The notes below the pieces were generated by a model. The model ran no database searches, was not told where the DNA came from, and saw only the letters and a list, made by a program, of their open reading frames with translations. The position numbers were made by a program, and so were the translations under genes. A stretch of DNA of 64,000 bases from FEN-1099 sp964511015. Its GTDB lineage: Bacteria; Lernaellota; Lernaellaia; Lernaellales; Lernaellaceae. This document shows positions 9,595 to 17,932 of this stretch, piece by piece; the stretch's first letter is position 1, and the number at the start of each line of letters is the position of its first letter. The stretch lies in contig CAZEDX010000009.1 in the NCBI GenBank assembly GCA_964511015.1, forward strand, positions 1 through 64,000, given 5' to 3'.

Positions 9595-10424
9595 AGCCGA
9601 CCGCCGCGCCGGCCGAGATTCGTCCGCTGGTTCGATACTTCTGCGAATTCGTGCATGCTCACCACCGCCAGGTGGCGCCGCTGGTGCATCGGCTGTTCGA
9701 TGCCGGTTTCTCACTCGTCGGCGAACGGCCGGCGGGTGGCGAGGGCTTGAACGATCATCTCAATCAGTTGCGCACCGACGTGGACGGCGCGATGGCGCGG
9801 CTCAACGCTTACCGCCGTTCGGTCGGCGGCAGCGTCGTGCTCAAGCTCGGTCCGCAGACCCTCGTGCGGCTCTCGTTTGACGATCACTGGCGTTTCGATC
9901 TGCGGCTCGAGTTGTTCGACAATCCGCGTGCCGACGTGGCCGCCGTCCAGCGGCAGGTGCTGTCGCTCTACGAGCTGGAAGACCTCGAAGTCATCATCGA
10001 ATTGGCGGCGGCCTTTCTATCGGGCATCACCGAACACCCGTTTGGCTACGAGCTGCACGCCGGCGGCGTCGTTTTCCTGCAGGCCGAAGTGAGTGCGCGG
10101 CGGCTGCGGCTGCAACTGGTCAATCTGGCTATGTACTTACGCGTGCTGCTGTTCTTCATGCGCCGCACCGACCTGACCGTTTTCGCCCGGTCGCCGTTGG
10201 AGCTGCTGCGGATACTCGAGGAACTGCAGGACTTTCTGCGCTCGCTGGCCGACGAGTTCGAGGAAAACCACCTGGCGATGGAAGTGGAGATCGAACGGCA
10301 GGTGGTGTATCGTTGCGGACATGGCGTGCGCCCCAACCTGGGCGGACGCTTCGGCGACACGGCCATTCAGCTTGATGCGCTGGCGCGTATTCTGGCCGCG
10401 ACGGTCAAACGGAGAGGTGAATGA
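9591..10424 (+). CDS. conserved-looking protein of unknown function
   Basis: The ATG at MKPTAAPAEIRPLVRYF overlaps the stop of the acyl-CoA synthetase, giving 277 residues. The protein is mostly helical in appearance, Leu/Glu/Arg-rich, with no signal peptide or clear membrane segment. Stretches such as VLSLYELEDLEVIIELAAA and LRILEELQDFLRSLADEFEE could form helical bundles or coiled coils. I do not recognise a family. It overlaps the rhomboid gene start by four bases, so it is translationally coupled on both sides. Confidence 0.75.
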   Translation: MKPTAAPAEIRPLVRYFCEFVHAHHRQVAPLVHRLFDAGFSLVGERPAGGEGLNDHLNQLRTDVDGAMARLNAYRRSVGGSVVLKLGPQTLVRLSFDDHWRFDLRLELFDNPRADVAAVQRQVLSLYELEDLEVIIELAAAFLSGITEHPFGYELHAGGVVFLQAEVSARRLRLQLVNLAMYLRVLLFFMRRTDLTVFARSPLELLRILEELQDFLRSLADEFEENHLAMEVEIERQVVYRCGHGVRPNLGGRFGDTAIQLDALARILAATVKRRGE

Positions 10425-11158
10425 GCGGTTACGGTTTCGGCGGCGGCGGCTACGGCCAAGGCCGACCCCAACTGCGCATCGGCGGACCGGTGCCGCCTAT
10501 GCTCAAGATCCTGATGATCGCCTGCGCTGTCGGTTTCGTCGTACAGCAACTGTGGCCGCAACTGACTGTTCTGCTCGGTTTGACGCCGGTGTTGTTCTGG
10601 CGCGGCTGGGTGTTCCAGTTACTGACCTTCCACTTCCTGCACGCGAACTTGTGGCACCTGCTGCTCAACCTCTTTGTGCTTTGGATGTTCGGCGGCGAAC
10701 TCGAGCTGCTGTGGGGCCGGCGCAAATTCCTCGTGTACCTGATCATCACCGCGCTAGGCGCCGGGTTGTGCCAGGTGCTGTTCAATCCGACCCTGGCCGT
10801 ACCGGTGATCGGTGTGTCGGGCATCGTGTATGGCCTGCTGATGGCCTACGGCATCACCTACCCGAACCGCATGGTCTACCTGTATTTTCTGTTGCCGATC
10901 AAAGTGAAATGGTTCGTGATCGGACTGGGGCTGCTTGAGCTGCTGTCGAGCATATCGTCGTCAGCGAACGTCAGTGGCATCGCTCACTTGGCCCACCTGG
11001 GTGGCATGGTGTTCGGCTTCATCTTCCTGCGCTACGACCAGCTCTTTATGAAATGGCGCGACCGCTACTATCGCCGCAAACTCGAAAAACGCCGGCGCGA
11101 CGCCAAACACCTCTACGTGGTGCGCGGCGACGACGACGACAAGCCCGTCTACCACTGA
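10421..11158 (+). CDS. rhomboid family intramembrane serine protease
   Basis: A 245-residue polytopic membrane protein. After a Gly-rich cytosolic start it has the rhomboid L1/TM2 motif HFLHANLWHLLLNLFVLW, the catalytic GVSG with Ser133 and the catalytic His in AHLGG (His192). Six transmembrane segments can be drawn. The C-terminal tail is highly charged with repeated Arg and Asp. It should cleave transmembrane substrates within the inner membrane; the substrate is unknown. ATGA overlap with the preceding gene suggests an operon. Confidence 0.92.
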   Translation: MSGYGFGGGGYGQGRPQLRIGGPVPPMLKILMIACAVGFVVQQLWPQLTVLLGLTPVLFWRGWVFQLLTFHFLHANLWHLLLNLFVLWMFGGELELLWGRRKFLVYLIITALGAGLCQVLFNPTLAVPVIGVSGIVYGLLMAYGITYPNRMVYLYFLLPIKVKWFVIGLGLLELLSSISSSANVSGIAHLAHLGGMVFGFIFLRYDQLFMKWRDRYYRRKLEKRRRDAKHLYVVRGDDDDKPVYH

Positions 11159-11241
11159 CCGCACGCCAACTTGCCGACGACGTGGCGCGGATTTATCATC
11201 GCCGTCCGATGATGGACCCTTGACGGACGGAGTTGCTGCCT

Positions 11242-13101
11242 ATGAACCGGCGCTGGTTGTTGCACTCGCTGATCTTGCTCGTGCTCTTGCTGTTGTACGT
11301 TCTCCCTGGTTGTGTCGCAGCTCCCGGGAATCCGCTCGACACGGCGTGGTGGACCGACCAGCCGGCACCCGGCAAGCAGTACCGCGGCGTGGTGAAGCGT
11401 TCGCTCTACCTGCCGATGCGCGACGGGGTGCGAATCGCCGCTGATGTCTACCTGCCCAAAAACCTGGGCCCGGCGGACAAACTGCCGACCATCGTCAGTC
11501 AGACGCGTTACTGGCGCAGCGTACATGTCTACTTTCCGATTCCGCTGTACAAGGAAATCGACCGCATCGTCGAACACGGCTACGCGCTAGTGCGCATCGA
11601 TGTGCGCGGCTCCGGCGCGTCGTTTGGTTCGATCCCGTATCCGTGGTCGCCCGATGAAGTGCGCGATGGCGCCGAGGTGGTGGACTGGATTATTCGCCAA
11701 CCGTGGTCGAACGGCAAAGTCGGCGCGGCCGGCGGCTCGTACGAAGGCACCACCGCCGAGTTTCTGCTGACCACACAGCATCCTAACGTGTTGGCCGTCG
11801 CGCCGGCGTTCGCGTTGTTCGACGTCTATGCCGACGTGGCGTTTCCCGGCGGCATCCAGCTCGAGTGGTTCACCCGCCTCTGGCAACAGGGCAACCGCAT
11901 CATGGACAACAACCGGCCGCAAGATTTCGAGTGGTACCTGCCGCTCCTGACCAGTGGCGTGAATCGGGTGGACGAGGATGTCGACGGCACCCTGTTGCAG
12001 CAGGCCATTCGCGATCACGCCAACAACATCAACGTGCACGAGGCGGCGCGGGAACTGACGTACCGTGACGACGTATCCAGCGGTGGGTTCAGCCCCGACC
12101 GCTTCAGCCCACACAGCTTCATCGCCGCGCTGCAGGCCACCGGCAAGCCGATCTACAGTTACAGCGGCTGGATGGACGGCGCCTATTCGCATGCCGCGAT
12201 CAAACGCTGGCTGACGGTGAAAACTCCGGGCAGCCGGTTGTTGCTCGGGCCGTGGGATCACGGCGGCGACGACCAGTACCGCCCGTTCGACAAGCCGGTA
12301 AAGGCCAAGTTCGACCACTACGGCGAACTGTTGCGTTTCTTCGACTACTACCTGAAAGACGCGCCCAACGGCCTGGCCGCCGAGGCGCCGGTGCGCTACT
12401 TCACGCTGGTGGACGACGTCTGGAAGGCGGCCGAGAACTGGCCGCCCCCGGCGGATGCGACAACCTACTTCTTCCGCGATCAGCACTCGCTTGACCGCGC
12501 CGCGCCGGCGGAGGCGGCGGCGGACGAATATCAGGTCGACCTGACGGCGCGCACCGGCGGGCAGGCGCGGTGGAACTCGCTGGGCGAGGCGGTGGCAGTG
12601 CAGTATCCAAACCGCGCCGAGCAGGATCGCAAGCTGTTGTGCTACAACTCCGGTCCACTGCCGGCCGACATGGAAGTGACCGGGCACCCATACGTCGTGC
12701 TTTATATCAGTTCTACGGCTACTGACGGTACCTTCTTCGTCTATTTGGAAGACGTTGACGAGCGAGGACGCATCAGCTTCGTCACCGAGGGTCAACTGCG
12801 CGCCCTGCATCGGCGGCTGAGCGACGCCACGCCGCCGTACCGTTCGCCGGTGCCGTTCTATCGTACGTTCTTGCGCGCCGACGCGCAGCCGCTCGTGCCC
12901 GGCGAGGTGGCCGAATTGAAGTTCGATCTGCTGCCGGTCTCTTATGTGTTCCGGCGCGGCCACTCGCTACGCGTGGCGCTGGCCGGCGCCGATGCCGACC
13001 ACTTCCTGCAATTGGGCGGCGCGCCAACGATTCGCGTGTATCGCGGCGGCGCGCACGCGTCCGGCATCGTGCTGCCGGTGGTGAAACGAACTAGGGATTG
13101 A
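11242..13101 (+). CDS. CocE/NonD (X-Pro dipeptidyl-peptidase-type) hydrolase
   Basis: The ATG at MNRRWLLHSLI is preferred over a TTG three codons upstream because GGAG is correctly spaced, giving 619 residues. The N-terminus is a hydrophobic signal with a possible lipobox (VLPGC near residue 24), so the enzyme is probably exported and perhaps lipid anchored. The hydrolase core has VRIDVRGSGAS, the nucleophile motif GGSYEGTTAEF and LGPWDHGGDDQ. The C-terminal half is the jelly-roll domain of this family, ending VALAGADADHF. Members cleave esters or X-Pro peptides; the substrate here is unknown. Confidence 0.87.
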   Translation: MNRRWLLHSLILLVLLLLYVLPGCVAAPGNPLDTAWWTDQPAPGKQYRGVVKRSLYLPMRDGVRIAADVYLPKNLGPADKLPTIVSQTRYWRSVHVYFPIPLYKEIDRIVEHGYALVRIDVRGSGASFGSIPYPWSPDEVRDGAEVVDWIIRQPWSNGKVGAAGGSYEGTTAEFLLTTQHPNVLAVAPAFALFDVYADVAFPGGIQLEWFTRLWQQGNRIMDNNRPQDFEWYLPLLTSGVNRVDEDVDGTLLQQAIRDHANNINVHEAARELTYRDDVSSGGFSPDRFSPHSFIAALQATGKPIYSYSGWMDGAYSHAAIKRWLTVKTPGSRLLLGPWDHGGDDQYRPFDKPVKAKFDHYGELLRFFDYYLKDAPNGLAAEAPVRYFTLVDDVWKAAENWPPPADATTYFFRDQHSLDRAAPAEAAADEYQVDLTARTGGQARWNSLGEAVAVQYPNRAEQDRKLLCYNSGPLPADMEVTGHPYVVLYISSTATDGTFFVYLEDVDERGRISFVTEGQLRALHRRLSDATPPYRSPVPFYRTFLRADAQPLVPGEVAELKFDLLPVSYVFRRGHSLRVALAGADADHFLQLGGAPTIRVYRGGAHASGIVLPVVKRTRD

Positions 13102-13104
13102 TTC

Positions 13105-14136
13105 GTGACCGAACCGCTCGACGATATCCCGTTGCCGCGGGGCACCAGCATCTGGATCTGGTTGTTGCGCCTGGCGCTGCTGGCCGTGCTGGTCGCGGTC
13201 ATTGTCATTGCCATGCAACGCCACTACGAAGCCCAATTGCTGCGCGACCCATTGGCCGAAGCAGCTGCGCGGCGTGGCTGCGTGCGGCCGGCGCACGGCA
13301 TGCGCGTGGATCGGGACACCGTGTTGTGCGGCGGACTCTATTTCATGTACGGCAACACGCCCGATTCCATCACCATCACCGGCGACAATGTGCAGTTGTT
13401 GTGCCGTCAGACGCGCATCATCGGCAACCGCCAAGCCACGGCCATCCGCGTCAAAGGGCGTAACGCGTTGGTGGCCGGCTGTTTGTTCGTCAGCTTCGCG
13501 CAAGGTATCGTTGCCGAGGAAAAGGCCGACGGCCTGCGCCTGCGCCAATTGCGATTGGACAACGTGAGTGGCGATTTCGTGCGCCTGGCCGGCACAGCGG
13601 CGGACCCGCTGACCGGCGTCAGCCTGCAAGACCTCTGGTTGGCCCGCGGTGGCATCGGTGTGGTCGGCGAGTACTGCCGCGATCTCGATATCACCCACAA
13701 TCACTATTTGAATGACGATCCGGTCACCGTGCCCGGTTTCCAGTTGACGAATTGCGTGAACACCACCTTCCTCGAGAATATCGTCTTTTCCATTGGCGAG
13801 AAGGCACCGCACATCCTGCTGGCAACCGGCGGTTCGAACCTGAATGTGCAGGGCAACACGTTTCAGGGTGACGGTACGACCGGCGGCATCGTGCTGGCCG
13901 GCACCAACGGCAGCGCGGTGCACCACAATAAGATCATCTTGAATCCGAATACCACAGCCCTCGCACTCGACGAACGGACCAGCCAGAGCCGGGTGTGGGG
14001 CAACATCATTGGCGGCGGCGCGATTCGAGATGCCAGCCGCGGCACGCTCTGGTGTGTCGAACGACGCGGCAACCTGTTGGTGCGCGGCGCGACATACGCC
14101 GGCCCCGATCCGCACCACGGTTCCTGTCCGCCCTGA
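13105..14136 (+). CDS. membrane-anchored right-handed beta-helix protein
   Basis: Starting with GTG three bases after the previous stop, the 343-residue product has one N-terminal transmembrane segment (residues about 14-34, WLLRLALLAVLVAVIVIAM). A long repetitive domain follows with NosD/periplasmic copper-binding-like turns such as NHYLNDDPV, NVQGNTFQGDG and HHNKIILNPNT. Such folds are found in carbohydrate-processing or surface proteins. No catalytic residues can be named. It ends the plus-strand run that starts with the lipase gene. Confidence 0.75.
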   Translation: MTEPLDDIPLPRGTSIWIWLLRLALLAVLVAVIVIAMQRHYEAQLLRDPLAEAAARRGCVRPAHGMRVDRDTVLCGGLYFMYGNTPDSITITGDNVQLLCRQTRIIGNRQATAIRVKGRNALVAGCLFVSFAQGIVAEEKADGLRLRQLRLDNVSGDFVRLAGTAADPLTGVSLQDLWLARGGIGVVGEYCRDLDITHNHYLNDDPVTVPGFQLTNCVNTTFLENIVFSIGEKAPHILLATGGSNLNVQGNTFQGDGTTGGIVLAGTNGSAVHHNKIILNPNTTALALDERTSQSRVWGNIIGGGAIRDASRGTLWCVERRGNLLVRGATYAGPDPHHGSCPP

Positions 14137-14231
14137 CGCCAATCGGCGGCAATTCAAGACTAGATCCTTCGGCAACGCTTCAGGATGTCACCTGCTCGAA
14201 TGCTTGAAGTTACGACTCAACGGTCGGCGGT

Positions 14232-14265
14232 AAAAAAAATCGGCCGGCCCTGGGTGGGCCGGCCG
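14232..14265 (-). terminator. intrinsic terminator of the subtilisin-like gene
   Basis: A 10-bp perfect GC stem (CGGCCGGCCC with GGGCCGGCCG, 14241-14265, 5-base loop) is followed on the minus strand by a run of eight T (14232-14239). It lies 22 bases past the stop of the minus-strand protease. Confidence 0.85.
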
Positions 14266-14287
14266 GGACACAAAGAGGGAGTACTGT

Positions 14288-16354
14288 CTACTCCTCAGGG
14301 AACCATTCGTCAGCGGCCGAAGAGTAATCGGGTTGGTCTTCCCAATCGTAGCTGTAGCCGCCGAGAACGTCGTTATCACCCGCGATTGAATACGGATTGA
14401 CGAAAGAACTGGACCAGGTCTGCTTGATCGGCGCCGCAAACACCGGGTCGGTGCCGATGGTGATGCCGCCGGTCCAGGCCAGGCCGGTGCCCCAGATCAC
14501 GCCGGACTGGTATACTTCCTGGTAGATTTGCCACATGTCGATGCCGGAGTAGATGCCGCCGGTCCAAGCCAGACCCTGGCCCCAGATCACCTGTTCGCCG
14601 GTCGTCGAATAGTAGGTGATCGGCTGCATGCTGGTGTTGGCGAGCCAGTTGTCGCCGGGCAGGACGGTGCTGGTGATCAGAATGTTCTCTGCCAGGTCGG
14701 TTGCGCCGCGCATGTTGAGCATGCCCGAGCCCTGTTCAATGGCCGGATGGGCCACGCAGTTGGCGTTGTTGCGCCAGTTTGGATCGGTATAGCAGGAGGC
14801 CGCGCTGCTTTCTTCCAGCAACGGCTGGGCGGTCAACATCAATACCGCCTTCACGCTGTTGGGCGGGAGTTGCGGATTCGCCTCGAGCAACAGGGCAGCG
14901 GTGCCGGCGACCATCGGGGTCGCCATGCTGGTGCCGCTGAGTTGGAAATAGGCCGCGTTGGCGGCGCCGCAGTTCGTACCGCCGTAGGTGCAGGCGTCGA
15001 CAATGCTGGCCGGATACAACTGGGCTAGGCGGCTGCCGGTAGCGTAGGCGCTAATCAGACTGACGCCCGGGGCGATCAGATCGGGCTTGGCTAAACCGTC
15101 CCACGGGGTCGGGCCGCGCGAACTGAACTGCGCGATGTCGTCGTTGTGGCCGTTGACGTCCTGGTGCCGGCGGGCGGTGCCGCGGATGTCAGCGGCGCCG
15201 ACGGTGATCGCCGACGGCGAGATGCCCGGCGAAGCGATCGAGCCATAGAGCGCCCGGCCTTTGTAGTAGCCGTAGTTGCCGGCCGCGACGACCACCACCA
15301 TCCGGTTGGCGATGGCGTTTTCCACGGCGGCGCACAGCGGATCGTTGCGCCACGGATCGACGGCGGGCAGGCCCAACGAGAGGTTCACCACGCGCACGTT
15401 GTACTGCGCTTTGATCGACAGCACCCAATCCATCGCCGCGATGACGCCGCTGGTCGTGCCCTGGCCGTTGGTGTTCAGCACCTTGGCGACCACCAGGTTG
15501 GCTTTCGGGGCCACACCCTCGAACGTGGTGGAGTAGCCGTCGTCATACGAACGTTTGCCGTTGCCGGCGATAATCCCCGCCACATGCGTGCCGTGGCCGT
15601 AATTGTCCGCCACGTTCGTGACCGAACCTTCGCTGCTGAAATTGCGTGAGGCCACCACCCGGCTCGCGCCGTTGGTGCCGATGAAATCAGCATGGTTCTT
15701 CTTGATGCCCGAGTCGACCACCGCGACGGCGACGCCTTCACCGGTCAGGCCGGAGAAGTTGACGTTACTGACCCGGGTGTTGACCAGGTCGGCGCCCACC
15801 GCCTGGTTCCAGTTCGACACGCCGGAGATTTCCACTATCCGGTCGGGCGAAATGTAGGCGATGTCGTCGCGCTTGGCCAATTCGACCACGGTGTTGAGGT
15901 CCAGATGGGCTTTGAAGGCGTGAATCGAGGAATACGTTTCCTCGATCGGCACGCCGGCGGCCGACAATTCCTCGGTCAGCTTCCAGATCACCGCGCGGTC
16001 GGCGACCATTTTCCAGATCACCGCCTGCTCGGGCGAGAACTTCCAAATCACCGCACCGTCTTCGCGGGCTTTCCAGATCACCGCCGGGTCGGCGGCCAGT
16101 TTACGCACCATCGCGGCGTCGGTTTCGCGGGCGAAGATCACCTGTGGATCCGCCTGCACGATTACATCCGCGCTGCCCTGCTCAGTCAGTGTCGAAACCA
16201 GATCGTTGGAGAGTTTCGCCGACTGATCCGGCGACAAGCCGTCCAATGAAGAATCCGCGTCGTCGAAAGTGGCTGGCGACTCGGCTTCTCCACAACCGAA
16301 CGCGGCGATCATAACCACGGTCAGCAGTAGAGCGACACCCACGTTGCGCTTCAT
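14288..16354 (-). CDS. subtilisin-like (S8) serine protease lipoprotein with VIWK/VIWG repeats
   Basis: I start at MKRNVGVALLLTV (688 residues) because AGGAGG lies just upstream. A signal peptide ends in a lipobox-like AAFGC (Cys21), so an outer-membrane or periplasmic lipoprotein is likely. The catalytic triad is Asp214 (VVDSGI), His254 (YGHGTHVAG) and Ser476 (LSGTSMATPM), with the oxyanion region near VVVVAAGNYG. The pro-region (residues 71-130) is made of six decapeptides, the last four each beginning AVIWK. The C-terminal tail has VIWGxGLAWTGGI twice (589-601 and 619-631), a motif style known at the C-terminus of other bacterial subtilases. The paired N- and C-terminal motifs are unusual. 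Confidence 0.92.
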   Translation of the reverse strand: MKRNVGVALLLTVVMIAAFGCGEAESPATFDDADSSLDGLSPDQSAKLSNDLVSTLTEQGSADVIVQADPQVIFARETDAAMVRKLAADPAVIWKAREDGAVIWKFSPEQAVIWKMVADRAVIWKLTEELSAAGVPIEETYSSIHAFKAHLDLNTVVELAKRDDIAYISPDRIVEISGVSNWNQAVGADLVNTRVSNVNFSGLTGEGVAVAVVDSGIKKNHADFIGTNGASRVVASRNFSSEGSVTNVADNYGHGTHVAGIIAGNGKRSYDDGYSTTFEGVAPKANLVVAKVLNTNGQGTTSGVIAAMDWVLSIKAQYNVRVVNLSLGLPAVDPWRNDPLCAAVENAIANRMVVVVAAGNYGYYKGRALYGSIASPGISPSAITVGAADIRGTARRHQDVNGHNDDIAQFSSRGPTPWDGLAKPDLIAPGVSLISAYATGSRLAQLYPASIVDACTYGGTNCGAANAAYFQLSGTSMATPMVAGTAALLLEANPQLPPNSVKAVLMLTAQPLLEESSAASCYTDPNWRNNANCVAHPAIEQGSGMLNMRGATDLAENILITSTVLPGDNWLANTSMQPITYYSTTGEQVIWGQGLAWTGGIYSGIDMWQIYQEVYQSGVIWGTGLAWTGGITIGTDPVFAAPIKQTWSSSFVNPYSIAGDNDVLGGYSYDWEDQPDYSSAADEWFPEE
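14462..14590 (-). repeat. C-terminal VIWGxGLAWTGGI repeat pair
   Basis: VIWGQGLAWTGGI and VIWGTGLAWTGGI begin 30 residues apart (residues 589 and 619 of the protease). The DNA also keeps a long near-identical block, for example GCCGGTCCA around 14468 and 14567. Confidence 0.9.
15965..16144 (-). repeat. six decapeptide repeats in protease pro-region, four with AVIWK
   Basis: Residues 71-130 read as consecutive 10-residue units starting QVIFA, AMVRK, AVIWK, AVIWK, AVIWK, AVIWK. The last four cores are identical at positions 91, 101, 111 and 121, while the other five residues of each unit vary. On the plus strand the core shows as a TCCAGATCACCG-type string every 30 bases. Confidence 0.92.
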
Positions 16355-16381
16355 GATTCCCTCCTGCGACAAAAAAAACAC

Positions 16382-16970
16382 ATTCCCCGGAAAGCTCCAT
16401 AAAAGAACTTACTTATGCCTTTCGGCGTATTCTGGCGGACGGTTCTTTTGCAGACAGCGTGCCAGTCGAGGCGACTCGTCATCGATATTCGATTCAACAT
16501 ATTGAAAAATAATGACTATTTGTCTTATCGAGCGATTAATTGGTTAGATTGCTGTTTTGGGTGTCGTGTGCGTCTTCTGCCGGGTGGGTGCTACGCCATG
16601 TCGATGTATTTTCTTTGTATTTCAAACACTTATGTTCAAATCGGCAAAAAGCGACCGGCAGGTGGAAAAGATGGATTTGTCGAAGTTTTGACGTCTAACC
16701 TCATTGTTGCCCTACGAAAATGCTTTTGAGTCGAAAACCGACGTCGCATTTTTGACAAAAACGAGATGGACGGCGCGTGCCAAGAACGTCCGTTTTGGCC
16801 AAACTGAAAAGACAAAAGCGTCTATTGTTTGATAACATCTTGTAATCATAGAACAAAACAATATTGTTGATCGTCAAAAAATGGACAGGCAAAACATACG
16901 AGGAAGCGTCAAAAAGCCAACATAGAACCAGAGTATCTGCTACATTGATTGTGTCTGTGGTTTGTTCAGA
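16382..16970. other. AT-rich spacer upstream of the protease gene
   Basis: About 590 bases are visibly richer in A and T than the flanks, with short A/T runs and no convincing gene. Short frames on both strands lack ribosome binding sites and recognisable protein features. It lies between the protease start and the terminator of the next minus-strand gene, so it must hold the protease promoter. It may also hold a regulatory RNA or be a remnant of acquired DNA. Confidence 0.5.
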
Positions 16971-17004
16971 CAAAAGAAAAGGCCCTCCGTTTCCGGAGGG
17001 CCTT
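16971..17004 (-). terminator. intrinsic terminator of the Asp-rich lipoprotein gene
   Basis: An 11-bp perfect stem AAGGCCCTCCG / CGGAGGGCCTT (16979-17004, 4-base loop) is followed on the minus strand by TTTTCTTTTG. It lies about 25 bases past the stop at 17030. Confidence 0.85.
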
Positions 17005-17029
17005 GTTGCGAGCGAATTGCCGGTCGGGA

Positions 17030-17761
17030 TTAATCCATGGGCATCACAATGACATTGCCCGAAGCCGGGTCGGACTCGATATGGCCGGTTTTGCCATCAG
17101 TGACGATGGTGATGTACTGGCCGTCCAGTTCGGCTTCGGTGAAGGTCACATCTTGCAGTTCAGCATCGAAGGACGCACCCTGGGTCTTGCCGATTTCGGT
17201 GATGTGCATGGTGCCGGCGGTGCTGATGTAAAGGGCTTCGTATTCGATGGTGCCGGTCATTTTCACTTTCGCGTTGACGTAAATCACCACGAAGCTCGTC
17301 AATTCGGCTTTGTCGTCGCCGGTGATGGTCAGATCCACATCTCCCGCGGTGGTGTCGCCGGCCATCTGCCAAATGATGATCTGGTCATTGAGCACGCCAA
17401 TACCCGCCTGGGTGCTGTACTGCTGCACCTGGAAGACATCACTTTTCGAAGCATAGACGATGCCCAAGCAGCCGGTGCCGGCGCAGGGTTCCCACAGAGG
17501 AACATCGAAACCGCCGTCGACCCACGGATCGCCGCCGGTGTCGTCGTCGGCAGTGGTGTCGTCGTCAACGTCGTCATCGGCGTCATCGTCGGCGTCGTCG
17601 TCAGCATCGTCGTCGCCGGCAGTGTCGTCGTCGGCGTCGTCGTCCGCCGAGGTGTCGTTGTCATCGTCGTCATCATCGTCGCCCGAAGAGCAAGCGAGCA
17701 GGGTGACGGCTCCAGCCATTGCCAGCATCAGAATCAGGGCCAACAGAGCTCTCAACTTCAT
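17030..17761 (-). CDS. lipoprotein with Asp-rich linker, function unknown
   Basis: A 243-residue protein with a signal peptide and lipobox LLAC (Cys24). Residues 28-78 form an almost pure Asp linker built of DDD separated by two small residues. The rest (about residues 85-243) is a predicted beta-rich domain with alternating hydrophobic strands such as DVDLTITGDDKAELTSFVVI and TGTIEYEALYIST, and a possible disulfide in PCAGTGC. I do not recognise the domain. GGAGG precedes the ATG. The linker probably holds the domain away from the outer membrane surface. Confidence 0.8.
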   Translation of the reverse strand: MKLRALLALILMLAMAGAVTLLACSSGDDDDDDDNDTSADDDADDDTAGDDDADDDADDDADDDVDDDTTADDDTGGDPWVDGGFDVPLWEPCAGTGCLGIVYASKSDVFQVQQYSTQAGIGVLNDQIIIWQMAGDTTAGDVDLTITGDDKAELTSFVVIYVNAKVKMTGTIEYEALYISTAGTMHITEIGKTQGASFDAELQDVTFTEAELDGQYITIVTDGKTGHIESDPASGNVIVMPMD

Positions 17762-17932
17762 GGGAATCCTCCACCTTGGTATCAGTTTTCAAGTCACCGG
17801 GACCGAACGCTGCGAGGTCCGAAAAACGGTTAGCACACCACCCCAGGGTGGTCAAGGGCGTCGCTTGACTTCCCCTTGGGGCGTGTTGTAGCGTTCGGCG
17901 GTCTTATCCCTGGCCAACGAGAGGTTGCGGAG

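Noticed and set aside
7978..9714. 578-codon minus-strand open frame opposite the lipase, acyl-CoA synthetase and next gene
   Set aside because: It is a shadow of well-supported plus-strand genes; its translation is Arg/His/Asp-rich with no family features, as is usual for antisense frames in GC-rich DNA.
11587..12963. 458-codon minus-strand frame opposite the CocE-type gene
   Set aside because: Shadow of a gene with clear catalytic motifs; translation is His/Arg/Val-rich and unfamiliar.
16701..16973. 90-codon minus-strand frame in the AT-rich spacer upstream of the protease
   Set aside because: No ribosome site and no plausible protein features; it probably reflects low GC giving chance frames.
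17528..17680. CRISPR or simple tandem array suggested by the GTC/GAC-rich DNA
   Set aside because: The repetition is the codon pattern of an Asp-rich linker within a lipoprotein frame; there are no spacers or palindromic repeats.
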